From Tilletiopsis washingtonensis (taxonomy: Eukaryota; Basidiomycota; Exobasidiomycetes; Entylomatales): a DNA stretch of 64,000 bases. The notes under the pieces were generated by a model. It had not been told where the DNA came from, did not search any database, and saw only the letters and a program-made list of their open reading frames with translations. Position numbers and translations under genes: made by a program. Below, piece after piece: positions 1 to 13,600 of the stretch. The stretch is taken from positions 341,649 to 405,648 of the forward strand of contig NW_020312015.1 of NCBI RefSeq assembly GCF_003144115.1, read 5' to 3'. Positions within the stretch are counted from its first letter, which is position 1. Each line of letters starts with the position of its first letter.

Positions 1-2
1 GC

Positions 3-1061
3 AAGAGCTCGGGACGTGCGCCGCCGCCGTGGATTGCGCCTCGCCCGCCGCAAGCTAAGCGCTCGTCGACTCTGCCTGCCTCTGCGTCTCAAGTGCACCT
101 CGCCGTCGCATCTCCACCGGCGCTTCAAGCCTCGCAGTCTGTCTCGCGCCTCGCCGTCGCGTCGCCGTCTCCTTCGCGCTCGCTCTCGCGTGCCAGCTCC
201 GCAGCCGACCTAACGCTGCCCGGCCAGGCATGGCCGCATGCACGCCGGTCTTCTCGCATGCCTGCGGCCGTGCGCGAGGAGAGTGATGCCAGCGATGAAG
301 AGGATGTGCCGCTGGCGATGCTGCGCGCCCAGCAACAAGAGCGCTCGGCCGGCTCCGGCATGCTGCGCGGCAGTCGCAGCCAGAGTCACCTGGTGCAGCC
401 GCCGTTCTCGAGCCATCGGCAGGCTGTCCCGCCGATGCCCTCTGTGTCGCGCTCGCCTAGCCGTGCAGCCGCACCGGCGGCCGCGTCCGCTGCCACCGGC
501 CTCATGCCCTCGCCCTCCTTTGCGCGCTCACCCGTCGCGCGCACGTCGAGCTCGGCGCAGCTCGCCGGCGCCGGCGATGCGCGCCTCAGCTCGCGGCCGT
601 CGGACAACGTCCGCCTGCACAGCGGCTCGGCGCCGCCGCGCAGTCCCAGCACGCTCTCGCCGCCCGCAGGCTCGGGCTCCAAGGAGGCCCGGCTGCGCTC
701 GTCGCCGAGCCGCCAGGGCAACATGCACGATGCCTCGCCGCGCTCGGCCATGCCCCGCAGTGCCTCGCTGCTGCCTCCGCCGCCGCTGCCCACCTCTCCC
801 GAGGGCGGCCGGCGCGCCTCGCCGCGTGCCTCGCCACGCATGCCGAGCGCCGTGTCGATGGCCAGCATGCACCAGGCATACGCCGCGCAGCCGCTGCAGT
901 ACGGTGCTATGCCCTCGCAGCACATGATGCCGCAGCACGCCGCGCCGAGACAGTCGAGCCGTCCGTCCAACCCCTCATACCCGCACATGGCGCCTGCCCT
1001 CGTCAACCTCTCGCCGATTCCGCTGCCGCGCTCCGCCACGATGCGCGCGGCGAACTGGTAG
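3..1061 (+). CDS. 3' part of a Ser/Pro/Arg-rich, probably disordered protein
   Basis: The frame is open from the left edge of the window to a TAG at 1059-1061, so the 5' end is missing. The visible 352 residues are low in complexity, dominated by Ser, Pro, Ala and Arg, with many SPS, SPR and RSPS steps (for example SPSFARSPVAR and RRASPRASPR). These look like sites for proline-directed or basophilic kinases. There is an acidic patch (ESDASDEEDVP) and a Met/Gln/His-rich stretch near the end. I see no folded domain, membrane segment or catalytic motif and do not recognise the family. The coding sense of this frame is supported by its uninterrupted length and biased composition, but GC-rich DNA also gives long spurious frames, so confidence is moderate. 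A helicase gene follows on the same strand 440 bp downstream. Confidence 0.55.
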   Translation, partial: KSSGRAPPPWIAPRPPQAKRSSTLPASASQVHLAVASPPALQASQSVSRLAVASPSPSRSLSRASSAADLTLPGQAWPHARRSSRMPAAVREESDASDEEDVPLAMLRAQQQERSAGSGMLRGSRSQSHLVQPPFSSHRQAVPPMPSVSRSPSRAAAPAAASAATGLMPSPSFARSPVARTSSSAQLAGAGDARLSSRPSDNVRLHSGSAPPRSPSTLSPPAGSGSKEARLRSSPSRQGNMHDASPRSAMPRSASLLPPPPLPTSPEGGRRASPRASPRMPSAVSMASMHQAYAAQPLQYGAMPSQHMMPQHAAPRQSSRPSNPSYPHMAPALVNLSPIPLPRSATMRAANW

Positions 1062-1502
1062 ACGATGCGAGCAGCACCAGCACCCCCACACTCACTTTGT
1101 CGTGTCCATCGCCTATAATCCCGAGCACCCTCTCTGTGTTGCGCCCCCCCTGAGAGACCACCTCTGCATGTAACCCTTCCGCACGCCGCCGCACCCCCAT
1201 ACACCCTCCGAGCCTCGCTTGACGCAAGCGGGCCCGGCCGCATTTCACCTCCCTCTTCAGCCGCTGCCGAGTGCGCAGCCAGCAATGCATCTCTGCAGTG
1301 AGCTATCTGCGAGTGAGCACGTCCCCGAAGCCATCAGAGAGGCGCAGCATGCGCGGCACCAGAGCCTGGCCGCGAGGCGCGGCGCCGCACTCTTACTTCC
1401 GAGTCCCGCACCTCGCCCAAAAAGCGTGCCGCACCCTACCACCTGCAGCGCCGCGACGCTTCCTTCATCTCCTCTGCCTCGTCCCTCTGCCGAAACCGCA
1501 CG
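1062..1502. other. Intergenic, tandem genes
   Basis: This 441 bp stretch holds the 3' flank of the Ser/Pro-rich gene and the 5' flank of the helicase. It is C-rich and pyrimidine-rich towards the helicase start. I see no RNA gene or further exon in it. Confidence 0.5.
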
Positions 1503-4277
1503 ATGCCGCACGCCTCGTCGCCCTCCTCCAGCACTGCGGCTTTCCGCACAGGTGCCGCAGCCTCGCCTCGCCCCTTCAAGAACATGCCTTCGTCGGTGCT
1601 GGGCGCACGCGGGCCGCGCGATGCCGAGACACGCCAGGAGCTGGCACGGCAGCTGCGGCATACGCGGCAGCAGCTGCCCATCTGGGCGGGACGAGAGGCC
1701 ATCGTCAAGGCAGTGCGCGAGCATGACACTGTGATTTTGATGGCCGAGACTGGCAGCGGCAAGACCACGCGTGAGTACACGGCGCATAGTCGCACTGCTG
1801 CGCTAGGCTGATCGGGCTGTGTGCGCGCCACAGAGGTGCCGCAATTTTTGCACGAGGCGGGTGTCTGCTCCGAGTCGGCGCCCCTCATCGGCATCACGCA
1901 GCCACGGCGAGTGGCAGCTACATCGTTAGCGAGCCGCGTGGCCGCAGAGATGGGCGAGCCGGACCCAGCCAGCGTGCCGCGTGTGCCCGTCAAGAAGCGC
2001 AAGGCGGCGGGCGGCGCAGCGCCTGCCGGACGGACCCTCGGCAAGGTGGGCTATGCAATCCGCTTCGATGATCGCACAGGTCCTGATGCGCGGCTGCGCT
2101 TCATGACCGACGGTCTGCTGCTGCGGGAGATCATGGGCCGCCGCGAGCAGGCCGTCGAGGCGGGTGCGCCGAGCCATGCCATGCTGGAGCGCTACGGCGT
2201 CATCATCATCGACGAGGCACACGAGCGCACGGTCGACACCGACTTGCTGCTCGGCCTTGTGCGCCGCATCCAGCGTGCGCGCAGAGAGGCGTACGATGCG
2301 TGGCGTACGCGCCAGGGCGCAGACAGCAGCATGGACGTGGCGCCCACGCTGCTCAAAGTCGTCGTCATGTCCGCCACGCTTGATGCGCAGAAGTTCGCCA
2401 GCTTCTTCGCCGAGCCGCGCATCTCGCCCAACGACGGTCCCGTGCCTGCGCCGATCCTCTACGTCGCAGGCAGGCAGTTCCAGGTCGACGTGTGCCACAC
2501 GATGGAGCCGCAGGCCGACCTCACCGCTGCTGCGCGACAGACTGTCTTCCAGATCCACACGGGCCTGGCACCAGGAGACATCCTAGTCTTCAGCACGGGC
2601 GCCGAGGAGATCGAGAGTCTGCGAGCCGAGCTCGAGCGGCTCAATCCTGTCGTTGAAGCTCATTTCGAGCAGGAAGGCAAGCCGGGCAGCCGCCTGCACG
2701 TCGTGCCGCTCTATGCCGCGCTCGGAGCTGGGGCGATTGCCAAGGCGTTCGAGCCGACGCCACCTGGCTGCCGAAAGGTTGTCATCGCCACGAACATTGC
2801 CGAGACGTCAATCACGCTGCCGGGCGTGCAGTATGTCATCGACTATGGCCTCGCCAAAGAGCGCGGCCTGACGCGCCAGGGCCAGGCTGGCGGCGGCAGT
2901 GTCTCGTCGCTGCAGGCCCTGCCCATCAGCCAGAGTGCGGCGGACCAGCGCACCGGTCGCGCAGGCCGTGTCTCCAAGGGCCGCTGCTTCCGGCTCTACA
3001 CCGAGGCCGCGTACGAGGATCTGGACGTTGAGACAGTGCCCGAGATCCTGCGCTCGGACCTCACCAACACCTGCCTGACGCTCTACTCGCTAGGCATCAA
3101 CCCGCTCACGTTCGACTGGATCTCCATGCCGGACAAGAGCGAGGTGGCGGCGTCGACTATGTCGCTCTACCACCTCGGCGCCGTCGTCGAGCCGCGCGCG
3201 GAGCGACGCGAGTGCGGCATGGAGATCACGCCGCTGGGCCGCCGCATGGTCGGCTTGCCCCTGCCGGCGGCACTGGCGCGCATGCTCATCGCCGGCGGCG
3301 AGATGGGCCCACATGTGGCCCGGCAGGTGCGCGACCTCGTCGCCATTCTCTCCTCGGACCGCGCAAGCATCCTGCACGTGCCGTCGCAGAGCTCGAATAG
3401 CGCCAGCCGCGCCGCCGGCGCCCAGGCCGGACCGAGCGACTTCGACCGTGCGCACGAGGCGCATGCAAAACTCGCGCACGTGTCGGGCGACCACGCCACG
3501 CAGCTCAACGCGCTCTACGCCTACCTCGATGCGTTGCAGGAGGCTAAGGCAAGTGCCGCGCGCATGGCCGAGCTTGGCACGCCCGACGCCAAGGGCCACA
3601 AGAGCAAGGGCCAGAAGTCGGCGCTGCACATGCACATGAAGGCGTGGTGCCGCGACAACTGGATCTCGGACAAAAGCCTGGTGCAGGTGCTGGACATTCG
3701 GCGGCAGCTGCAGCAGCTCTGCCGCGCCGCCAAGATCATCTGCGACGACGATGCGACGCCGTCGATGCCGGGCACGCCGCGCAACAAGGTGCCGCGCATG
3801 ACGCCGCTGGGCACGCCTCGCAGCTCCGGCACCGGCGATGCCTCGGACGACGACTCGGACGACAGCCACCCCGCAGCGGGCCTGTACGTCACGCGTGGCG
3901 GCGCTCGCGGGCGCGGCGCTGCGGGCGCGGAGCAGGAGCGAGAGGACTACGCCGAGCTGCGCAAGTGCATCTTCCTCGGCCGCTCGAGCGAGTATGCCTT
4001 CAAGCAGAACGACGGCTCGTACCTGCGGCCCGGCAGTGACCTGGTGAGTGCTGGCTGTCGAGAATGCCTGCGAGAGGGCGCGCGCTGACGCCTCTTGTGC
4101 ACCTCCTCGCAGACGTTCCGCATCCATCCAAGCTCGACGCTGATGAACGTCAAGCCGCTGGCCATCGTGTTCGAGGAGCTCGTGCTCACCACACAGCTCT
4201 ACGCTCGCACTGTGAGCGCCATCGAGTCGGCGTGGGTCGACGAGGACGCCAATCCGCGAACCCGAGCTGCCGCCTAG
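1503..4277 (+). CDS. DEAH-box ATP-dependent RNA helicase
   Basis: Three exons: 1503-1770, 1834-4043, 4113-4277, giving about 880 aa. Superfamily 2 DEAH helicase motifs appear in order: motif I ETGSGKTT (about residue 82, split by intron 1 just before QVPQFL), motif II DEAHERTVDTDLLL (about 216), motif III SATLDAQKF (about 268), motif V TNIAETSITLPGV, and motif VI QRTGRAGRVSKGRCF (about 460). The C-terminal OB-fold module carries FRIHPSS and EELVLTT, as in Prp22/Prp43/DHX33-type enzymes. Such proteins use ATP to remodel RNA-protein complexes in splicing or ribosome assembly. The lack of an S1 domain argues against Prp22. The overall layout is closest to Dhr2/DHX33-like nucleolar helicases, but that subfamily call is inference. 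An acidic, Ser-rich linker lies near residues 700-760. The start at 1503 is the first ATG in frame; MPSSVLG at 1584 is an alternative. Confidence 0.9.
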
Positions 4278-4511
4278 TGCCCGCTCATCGAGCCACGGAC
4301 AGCGCACCAACCATAACCCTCCGCCACGCTACTGCCCTTTGCTAATCGCCATCAGGCTTCGACTGTGGTGTGTCTGTGGGAAGGACGGTATATTGTGATG
4401 TCTCGAGATACAGCGCAGATGCAGCTCTAACGGTGGCCCTGCAGCTCGCGCTCGAATGCCTCTGTGCGCAGCAAGCGTCAGTCAGCCGCCCACGCAGACT
4501 CGAGCTGCAGA

Positions 4512-6430
<1,919 letters not shown>

Positions 6431-7684
6431 GGTGGAGGCGAGTGGAGGGCGCGAGAGGAGGCGGCAACTGGTGCGCAGCGAGGAGCGACGCTGCAGGCAG
6501 GCAGGCCGGACGCTGGAGTGAGAGAGGCAAGAAGGAGCGTGAGGCGATAAAGATGGTGGGGGAGCGCTGGCAAGGCGCGAGCTCCTTCTTGAGCGTCTTG
6601 AAGCGCTCCGCACCGGCGCGGAGAAGCGGCGGCGCCGGCGCTGGCGTGGCAGGCGGCCTGCCGAGCGTGCAGCACAAGAGCGTCACCGTCGTGGCCGCCG
6701 CGGCGGGCGCCGAGCCGGCGCCGAGATGCGTGCGCACGCCACGCCGCTGCGCGCTCCGCTGTCGCGGCACAGCCACGGATCTCCGCGCCGTCTCGCGCGC
6801 GGCCCATGTGGCCTCGTAGCGTCTCTGCGTCGAAGCCAGCATCCTCCCGCGCCGGCTGAGCTGCATGCATGTCCGGAGATCAGACGACACCCGAGAGTGG
6901 CTTCGACGAGGAACGTGCTGCGCCAGATGGGTATGCAGTCCGCTCAGGGCATGAAGGAGGGACAGGGATCTGCGAGGCATCTGCACGGCGTTGCTCTGGC
7001 GCAGCGAGGCGCGCTTCGTGCCTCGAGACGACCTCCCAGCACAGCCACGGCCTCTCTGCTCGGGATCCCGAGCCTCGATGTGGCACGCGCAGTACCAGAG
7101 TCTTGGCGAGATTTCGGGGCATACTCCAGCTTCTCTTTGGCAATTGCTCGCCGTCAGCGGCGGACTGCGAGGGCGGGCTGGAGACACGCCCGTGCGCGCG
7201 CGGCGAAGGTGTTGCTCCGTGTGCCGAGCCGGCGACACGGAGAGACACAGGCGCCGTGCCTGAAGTGAGCCCCGCGATGTCTGCGCGACGCGACCTGCCA
7301 GCAGCCTCCTCCGCCTGCTGTCCACGCCGGCTGCGGACGTCACCTTGGCACCTTGGGAAGGCAAGGCCGGCTGTTGAGAGCCATTGCTCAACATGCAGAG
7401 GCGCTCGATGTCTGTCCGAGGCGGACGTCCGGAGCCGCGTTGGCGCGCGCCGGGCAGCCGCGACGAGGCGATGCAGCCCCAGGGGCTGCGCCGCGCGCTG
7501 CCGCCGAGGCGGTGAGATGCGCACCCGACGCGCGCTGTGCGCGCGCTGCTTCTCCCAGCTCCACACCTCTCGTCGTCAGACCAGCCCTTCGGCTGCACCT
7601 TCCTTCCGCGCTCTGCCCGGCCGCCGAGCCTGCTCAGGAGCCTCCGCATATCTGAGCGCGGAGCGCCGGCGTCTCCCTTCCGCC
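6431..7684. other. Divergent promoter region, MAPK / BEACH gene
   Basis: 1254 bp between two divergent start codons. It must hold both promoters and 5' UTRs. Long frames on both strands here have Arg/Ala/Cys-rich translations typical of non-coding GC-rich DNA. I see no convincing exon, tRNA or repeat. Confidence 0.5.
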
Positions 7685-10600
7685 ATGTCGCTGCGGCCGC
7701 GCGCCTCGGCCTCGGCGCTTGACGTGGCTTCGCCTGGCAGCGTCAGCTCGCCGGGCGCCTCGTCGAGCAGCAAGCCGATCCTCTCGCCCCTTCTCTCTCC
7801 CTCCAATCTGCTGCGCGGCGGTGGTGGTAGCGGCAGCAGCAATGGACCGCATCTCTCGCCCAGCAGTCCGTCAGGCACTGCCCGCGGCCTCGCCCACTCG
7901 CCCTCGCTCGCCAGTCTCGGCTCGGCCGGCCGCGGCCGGCAGGCCAGCGCAGAGTACGGCAGCCCGGGCCCGTGGGAGGAGGAGCGCGAGGAGAGTCTGC
8001 GCGAGCTGGCCGTCGTATTAGGCGCGCTGCGGCAGGTGGAGGCACACAAGCTCGACGGCACAGTGAGTAGGCCTTGGCAGCGAGAGGGACGCGCAGGTCG
8101 TTGTGAGCTCGCACACGGCGCGCACGTGCTGACGCAGAGTGCAGCTGCATCTCCTCTCGCAGCTGCAGCGTCTCGTCCACGAAGGTGACTCGCTGCCGCC
8201 GAACCACGCGCGGCCCTCGCCCAAGGACGAGTTCCGCCGCCTGGGCGGCTACCTGACCCTCGTCGGCCTGCTCAGCAGTCTCGAGGGCAGTCGGCATCCG
8301 CCGCAAGCAGAGTCGGAGGATGCCTCTGCCGAGCTTGCAGTGCTGCATCTTGATGAGGGCGAGACGAAGGCAGATCCGTCGTCGGGCCCGACCGAAGCGC
8401 CGGCCGATGCGTCCAGCGAGGCTCGTGCTGAAGGATCCAGCGCTGCTGATGATGCGGCCCAGCTTCACGAACGGCTGCGCGTCGAGATCTTCAAGCTCAC
8501 GCTCTCCGTGCTGCTGGCCACGCTCGTCAGCGTGCCGGCGAACACGGCCCACTTCGAGCGTGCCGTCGGCTGGGACACGTTGCTGGCTAGCCTGCGGCTC
8601 AGCACTGTGCTCGAGACCTCACCGCGACAGTTCTATGGCGCACTGCTCGGCCTGGCGGTGGGCGATGTTGGCTCGTGGATCGGCTGGCTGGACCGCGCAA
8701 AGCTGGACGAGAGCGGCGAGGCAGCAGCCGATGAAGAGGCTTTGCTGCGGCGCATCTCGCAAGCCTGGGGTTCCACACGCGTTGAGGTGCCGAAGGGCCT
8801 GAGTCTGGTGGTGAGCTGTCTAGCAGACTGCGGCGATCGGTGGCTGGACACCGCAGTCTCTTCGATCCTCGAGCGAATCGCCCAGAGCAGTCGGCGCAAC
8901 CAGGTCGCGATGGCGCAGGCCGGCCTCGGCGACCAGCTGCTCGAGCCTGCCAGCTCTCAGGGCGACTCTGCCGCTACTGCATGCAAGTGGCGGACAGCGC
9001 AGCGCCTCTGCGAGCTCGGCCTGTCGAACGCGACCGCACAGACGATGCTGCGCCGCCTCATCAGCAAGTCCGACGTCTCGCTGGCCACCGACTCGCATCT
9101 CGGTCTGCTACTCTCGATCGCCGCGCCCTCACGCGGGCCGAAGAGCGTGACGTTCGAGATGGGCACCACCGGGCATGCCTCGCTGTCCTTCTCCTCTCTG
9201 CGGCGGCCCTTCCCGCCCGGTACCAACTCGCGCGGCTTCAGCTTCTTCGCCTCGATCTACATCGAGCGCATCGAGCCGAGTGCCGAGCTTGAGCTGCTGC
9301 AGCTCTTCGACGTATCACGTCAATGCTCTGTGCGCCTCAGCATCGAGCCGGGCACCGGACAGGTCAACTACTCTACCGCCGAGGGCGCGCCGCGCACGCA
9401 CTTCCAGGGCGCTGTGCAGGCCGGCGCATGGACGCACATCTGTCTCACGCACGCGCGGCCAAAGGCTCAGGCCCGCTCGTCGCTCGCACAGCTCTTTCTC
9501 AACGGGCGCCTCGTCGATGAGCAGACGGTGCTGTGGCCAAGCAGCGCGAGCGGTAACGTGCGGGCAGTGTTCGGCACGATGCCGCCTGCGCGCGTCTCGC
9601 CGACGACCCCTCAGTCTGCACGCCGCAAGGCAAGCCGGCTCGTCTGGTCGCTCGGTCCAGCGCACCTGCTCGACGCCGTCGTGCCTCCTGACCTGCCCCT
9701 CGTGCTCTCGGAGCTCTCGCCACGCTACGCCGGCAACTTGCAGGACTCGCTCGGCCGTTTCCTCACGTACTCGACGAGCACGCACGTGAATCTGCGGCTG
9801 AGCGAGCTCTCGCGCAACGGCACTACTGGCAGCGGGAGCGAGCGAGACCTCTCCTCGCACCCGCTCGTGGCCGCGATTGCCGGCAGCGCGCGGGATCTGT
9901 TCAACGAGGAGCGCTTCTACTTCGTCGTCTCGGCAGACAATACGTGGGCGCTGGCACGACAGGCCGTCGCTGCCGATGCAGCTATACGCCCCGGACCCCT
10001 CGTGGTGCTGAATCAGGCCATGCCGCTCACGCGCGATGCCATCGCTGCGCCGTCGGGGTACGCGAAGCTGTACGGCGACCCCGTGCTGTGCGTGCCCAAG
10101 GGCCTCGACGAGACGATCTGGCAGCTGGGCGGCGCTGGCGTGCTGCTGGCCCTCGTTGAGCGTGCGAGCGATGCTGTGGGCCTGGAGCGCGCTCTGGCGC
10201 TGCTGTTCAGCGTGACGAAGGACAGCTGGCGGCTGTCGGAGGACCTGGAGCGCAAGAAGGGCTACGAGGTGCTCAGCTTGCTGCTGCATCGGCATCAAGA
10301 GCGCGGCTTGCTCTCGCGCCGCATCCTCGACATGTTCCTCGAGGCCGTCGGCGTGGAGAATGCGCAGCCAGAGGAGACGGCGCTGTCTAATCCGTTCCTA
10401 TTCCGCCTCTTCCTGCTCGACTTCCAGCTCTGGACGCGCTGCGACGACGACACGCAGCGCGTTCATCTGCAGCACTTTGGCACGCTGCTGCGGATCTCGC
10501 GGCACCGGCGCTTCAACATTCGCCGTTCAGGCAAGATGCAGCTGGCGAGAAAGGTGAGCGATCTGGCTTCATCGGCCCCGGTCCGTACTGATCCATGGCA

Positions 10601-13600
10601 CACACAGATGCTGTACGCTCTGCGCGCCAACGTGTTCAGCGAGGAGACGCTCGAGGAGGCGATACAGGCCCTGCGCGTGGTTCTCATAGCCAGCTTCTCG
10701 GAGGCCAACATTCGCGCGCTCACGACGTACCTGGCCTCTCAGCTCTGCCAGGCGGTAGAGGAGGCACGGTCGCCCGCACCGCAGCGCATGTCGACGCTGG
10801 ACTCCTCGTCCGCTGGAGCAGTGCGTGCCAGCACGGGAGCCTCCGCCAGCAGCACGCCTCTGCGCGTCTTCGAGATGCTCACTGAGCTTGTGCTGGAGCG
10901 GCCCTCGTACCTGTCCAAGCTGGCGACGTCGGTGAGCAGCAAATGGCTGCTGCTCTTCTTCCATCCGCACGCCGAGCGACGCGCCGCCGTGCTCTCGCTG
11001 GCCATTCTGTCGCGTCTGCTGGCCACGCTGCCGCGCTATGCCGAGCGCCTTAACGCGGCCGGAGGCATCAAGACGCTCGAGCGTCTCCTGCCGCGCTTCT
11101 GGTCGAGTCCAGCCGTGCTGCCCACGTGCTTTGCCATCCTCTTCGGCAAGGACCTCGAGCCGGGTGCTGGTCTGAGCTCCTTCGAGCCCGCGCCAGCGCT
11201 CCAGGTTCGCTGTGCGCCAATCATGCGAGTCATCGTCGCTACCATGCGCGAAGGCCTGCGCGCCACTGCATCTCGTGGTGCGCCTTCGCGTACTCGGCCG
11301 GGCGCCAATCGCGGCCGGCCCTCGGACTTCCTTGCCGCGCCGACGCCGAGCGCGAAGGGCAGACATGGACGCAAGCGCTCTGCCTCGTTCAACATCGATT
11401 CGAAGGAGCTTGCAGAGTCGTTCAAGACGAGCAGCGAGGAGGCGCTGCTGCGCGATGCAGTCTCTCTGCTGGAGAAGCACTGTCTGGCGTCGGCAGTATT
11501 CCGCGAGCTGCTCTTCTCGCCCATCATACTGCGGCTGCTCGTCTCGACGGTCAGCCCGTACGCCCGTGTTCGCGGGCGTGCGAAGCAAGACGATGCTGCA
11601 TCGGGTGAAGACGAGCTCGACCTCGTAGACACGCTTTGCGATCGCATCTTCACTTTACTCGCGCAGCTGGCGCTCGAGTCCATGCTCGAGACCGGTGGCA
11701 CTGCTGTACTTGCAGCGCTCGTTGCGGCGGCACCGCCCGCCGACCTCAAGGCGGCCTCGTCGTTCCGGGCGGCTATGTTCGCGCGCCTGTGCGAAGCAGC
11801 TGTGCACATGCTGGCGCGAAGGCCGGCTATCCTTCGCAGCGACGCCACCTGCGGCGTCCTGGCCACGCTGGCGGCCAGCGCTTCGGAGGAGGCGCTGCAA
11901 GGCTCGCCGCTGCTGCACTCCACCTTCGACCTGATCACAGCCCTGCTCAACAAGCTGACGATGCGTGCGCGGCAGCCGCAGGACGCGGTGCACACTGTGA
12001 TTCGCTCGCTCCTGGCCTCCCTCAACCAGGTTGTGCTGCTCAGGCTCGCGACTGAGGAGGCCTCGGTCTGTCAGACGCTGCGACAGGTGGCACAGCAGCA
12101 GACGAGCGTGTTCGCCTCTGACAACAGCGACGAGACCTTCTTCCGCTGCCTGCTCCATCAGGCGCTGAAGCACCTCAAGGACAAGGATCGTCAGACGAGC
12201 TTGGAGAGCCGAGATGTCCTCCGCCTGCTCGTCGTGGCTCGCCCGCCGCTTTTCGACGCGCTGCAGCGTCCGGGCTCGAATGCTTCCGACCTACTCAAGG
12301 GCTCTGAGCCGTCCTACGTCTGCTCGCTTGTCCAAGGCCTTGACTCCGACACTGCGGCCGTGCCCTACGAGCAGGAGTGGGACGGCTTCCTCAAGTCGCT
12401 TGAGACTCTCAAGGCCGCTGCTCACCTCGAGCGCATTGGACACGTCAAGGAGCTGCTGGACCGCTCGGACGCGCGGGATCACGCCATAGTGGCCACGGAG
12501 CGCCGCATGGTAGCCTGGCATGCCAGCCTCCGAAGCGAGTGAGTGTGTCCGTGCCCTAGCCGCGAGAGACATTCTGACACCTGCCGTGCCGTCAGCGACG
12601 AGGTGCGGTACAACAAGTATCGCCTGGACGCACGGGAGCTCTTCGTCTTCGCACAGGCCGAGTGGACGAAGATGCTGGCGTCGCTGCAGCGCGAGCGCGG
12701 CCTGCTGGGCCCAGACGGCCGAGACGGGAGCCGCATGTGGAAGCTCGATCCCACGGAGGGTCCGCAGCGCATGCGCATCAAGCTGCAAGAGCTGCCGCGC
12801 GCCGAAGAGGCTGCTGAGGTTCCGTACATCAAGGGCGCGGCGCTTCAGCACACGTCAGACGAGAAGGCGCACGGCGATGAGTGGGGCAGCGGTGAGCAGC
12901 TCGTCGACGAGCCGGAAGAGGCGCTGGTGCCGGACAACACTCCGCATCCCGAGACGCCGGGCCACGGCAAGGAGGCCAGCACGGACCCAACCGAGACCGG
13001 TCTACCTGAGGCGGCTAGGGACGAGACTGACGCCGCCGAGCTCGGCGATGGCGAAGAGAAGTTTCGCCGAGTGCTGCGCTCGCTCGAGCGCGGAGACGTC
13101 ATCGTCGATGTGTACAACACGTCGCGCGTCGTGGGCATCGAGTGTCGCGCTGCGCTGCTCATCGTCGGCCGCACATGTCTGACGCTCATCGACGACTACG
13201 TGCAGCTGCGCTCCGGCGAGCTGTGCGCGGCGTGGGAGGCACCTCGAGAGGAGCGAGATGCGCTCGTAATGGCGACCGTCGCCTCTGAGGCGGACGCAGA
13301 CAGGCCTTCGACGCTCATCGCAACGCTCGAAGGCGAGGCGCAGACGCGCAAGTGGCCCTGGGCGCAGCTCGTGGCGTGCCATCGGCGTGCATTCCTCCAT
13401 CGCCGCACCGCCGTCGAGCTCTTCTTCCAGGACGGACAGAGCTGCCTCTTGGTGCTCGACAAGACAGCGACCGTCGAGCGGCTCCTCAAGGAGCTCGGCA
13501 CGCGCAATCGCGCAGCTGTCGTCGCCCCGGACTCGCTCCTCGCTGGCATTCGCCTTGCGGCCCCCGCAGCTCGCGCTCAAGGCGGCGGCAGCCTGTCTTC

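Noticed and set aside
3090-4310. 406-codon minus-strand frame opposite the helicase
   Set aside because: It is the shadow of a proven coding exon; Arg/Ala/His-rich translation with no motif, typical of GC-rich antisense frames.
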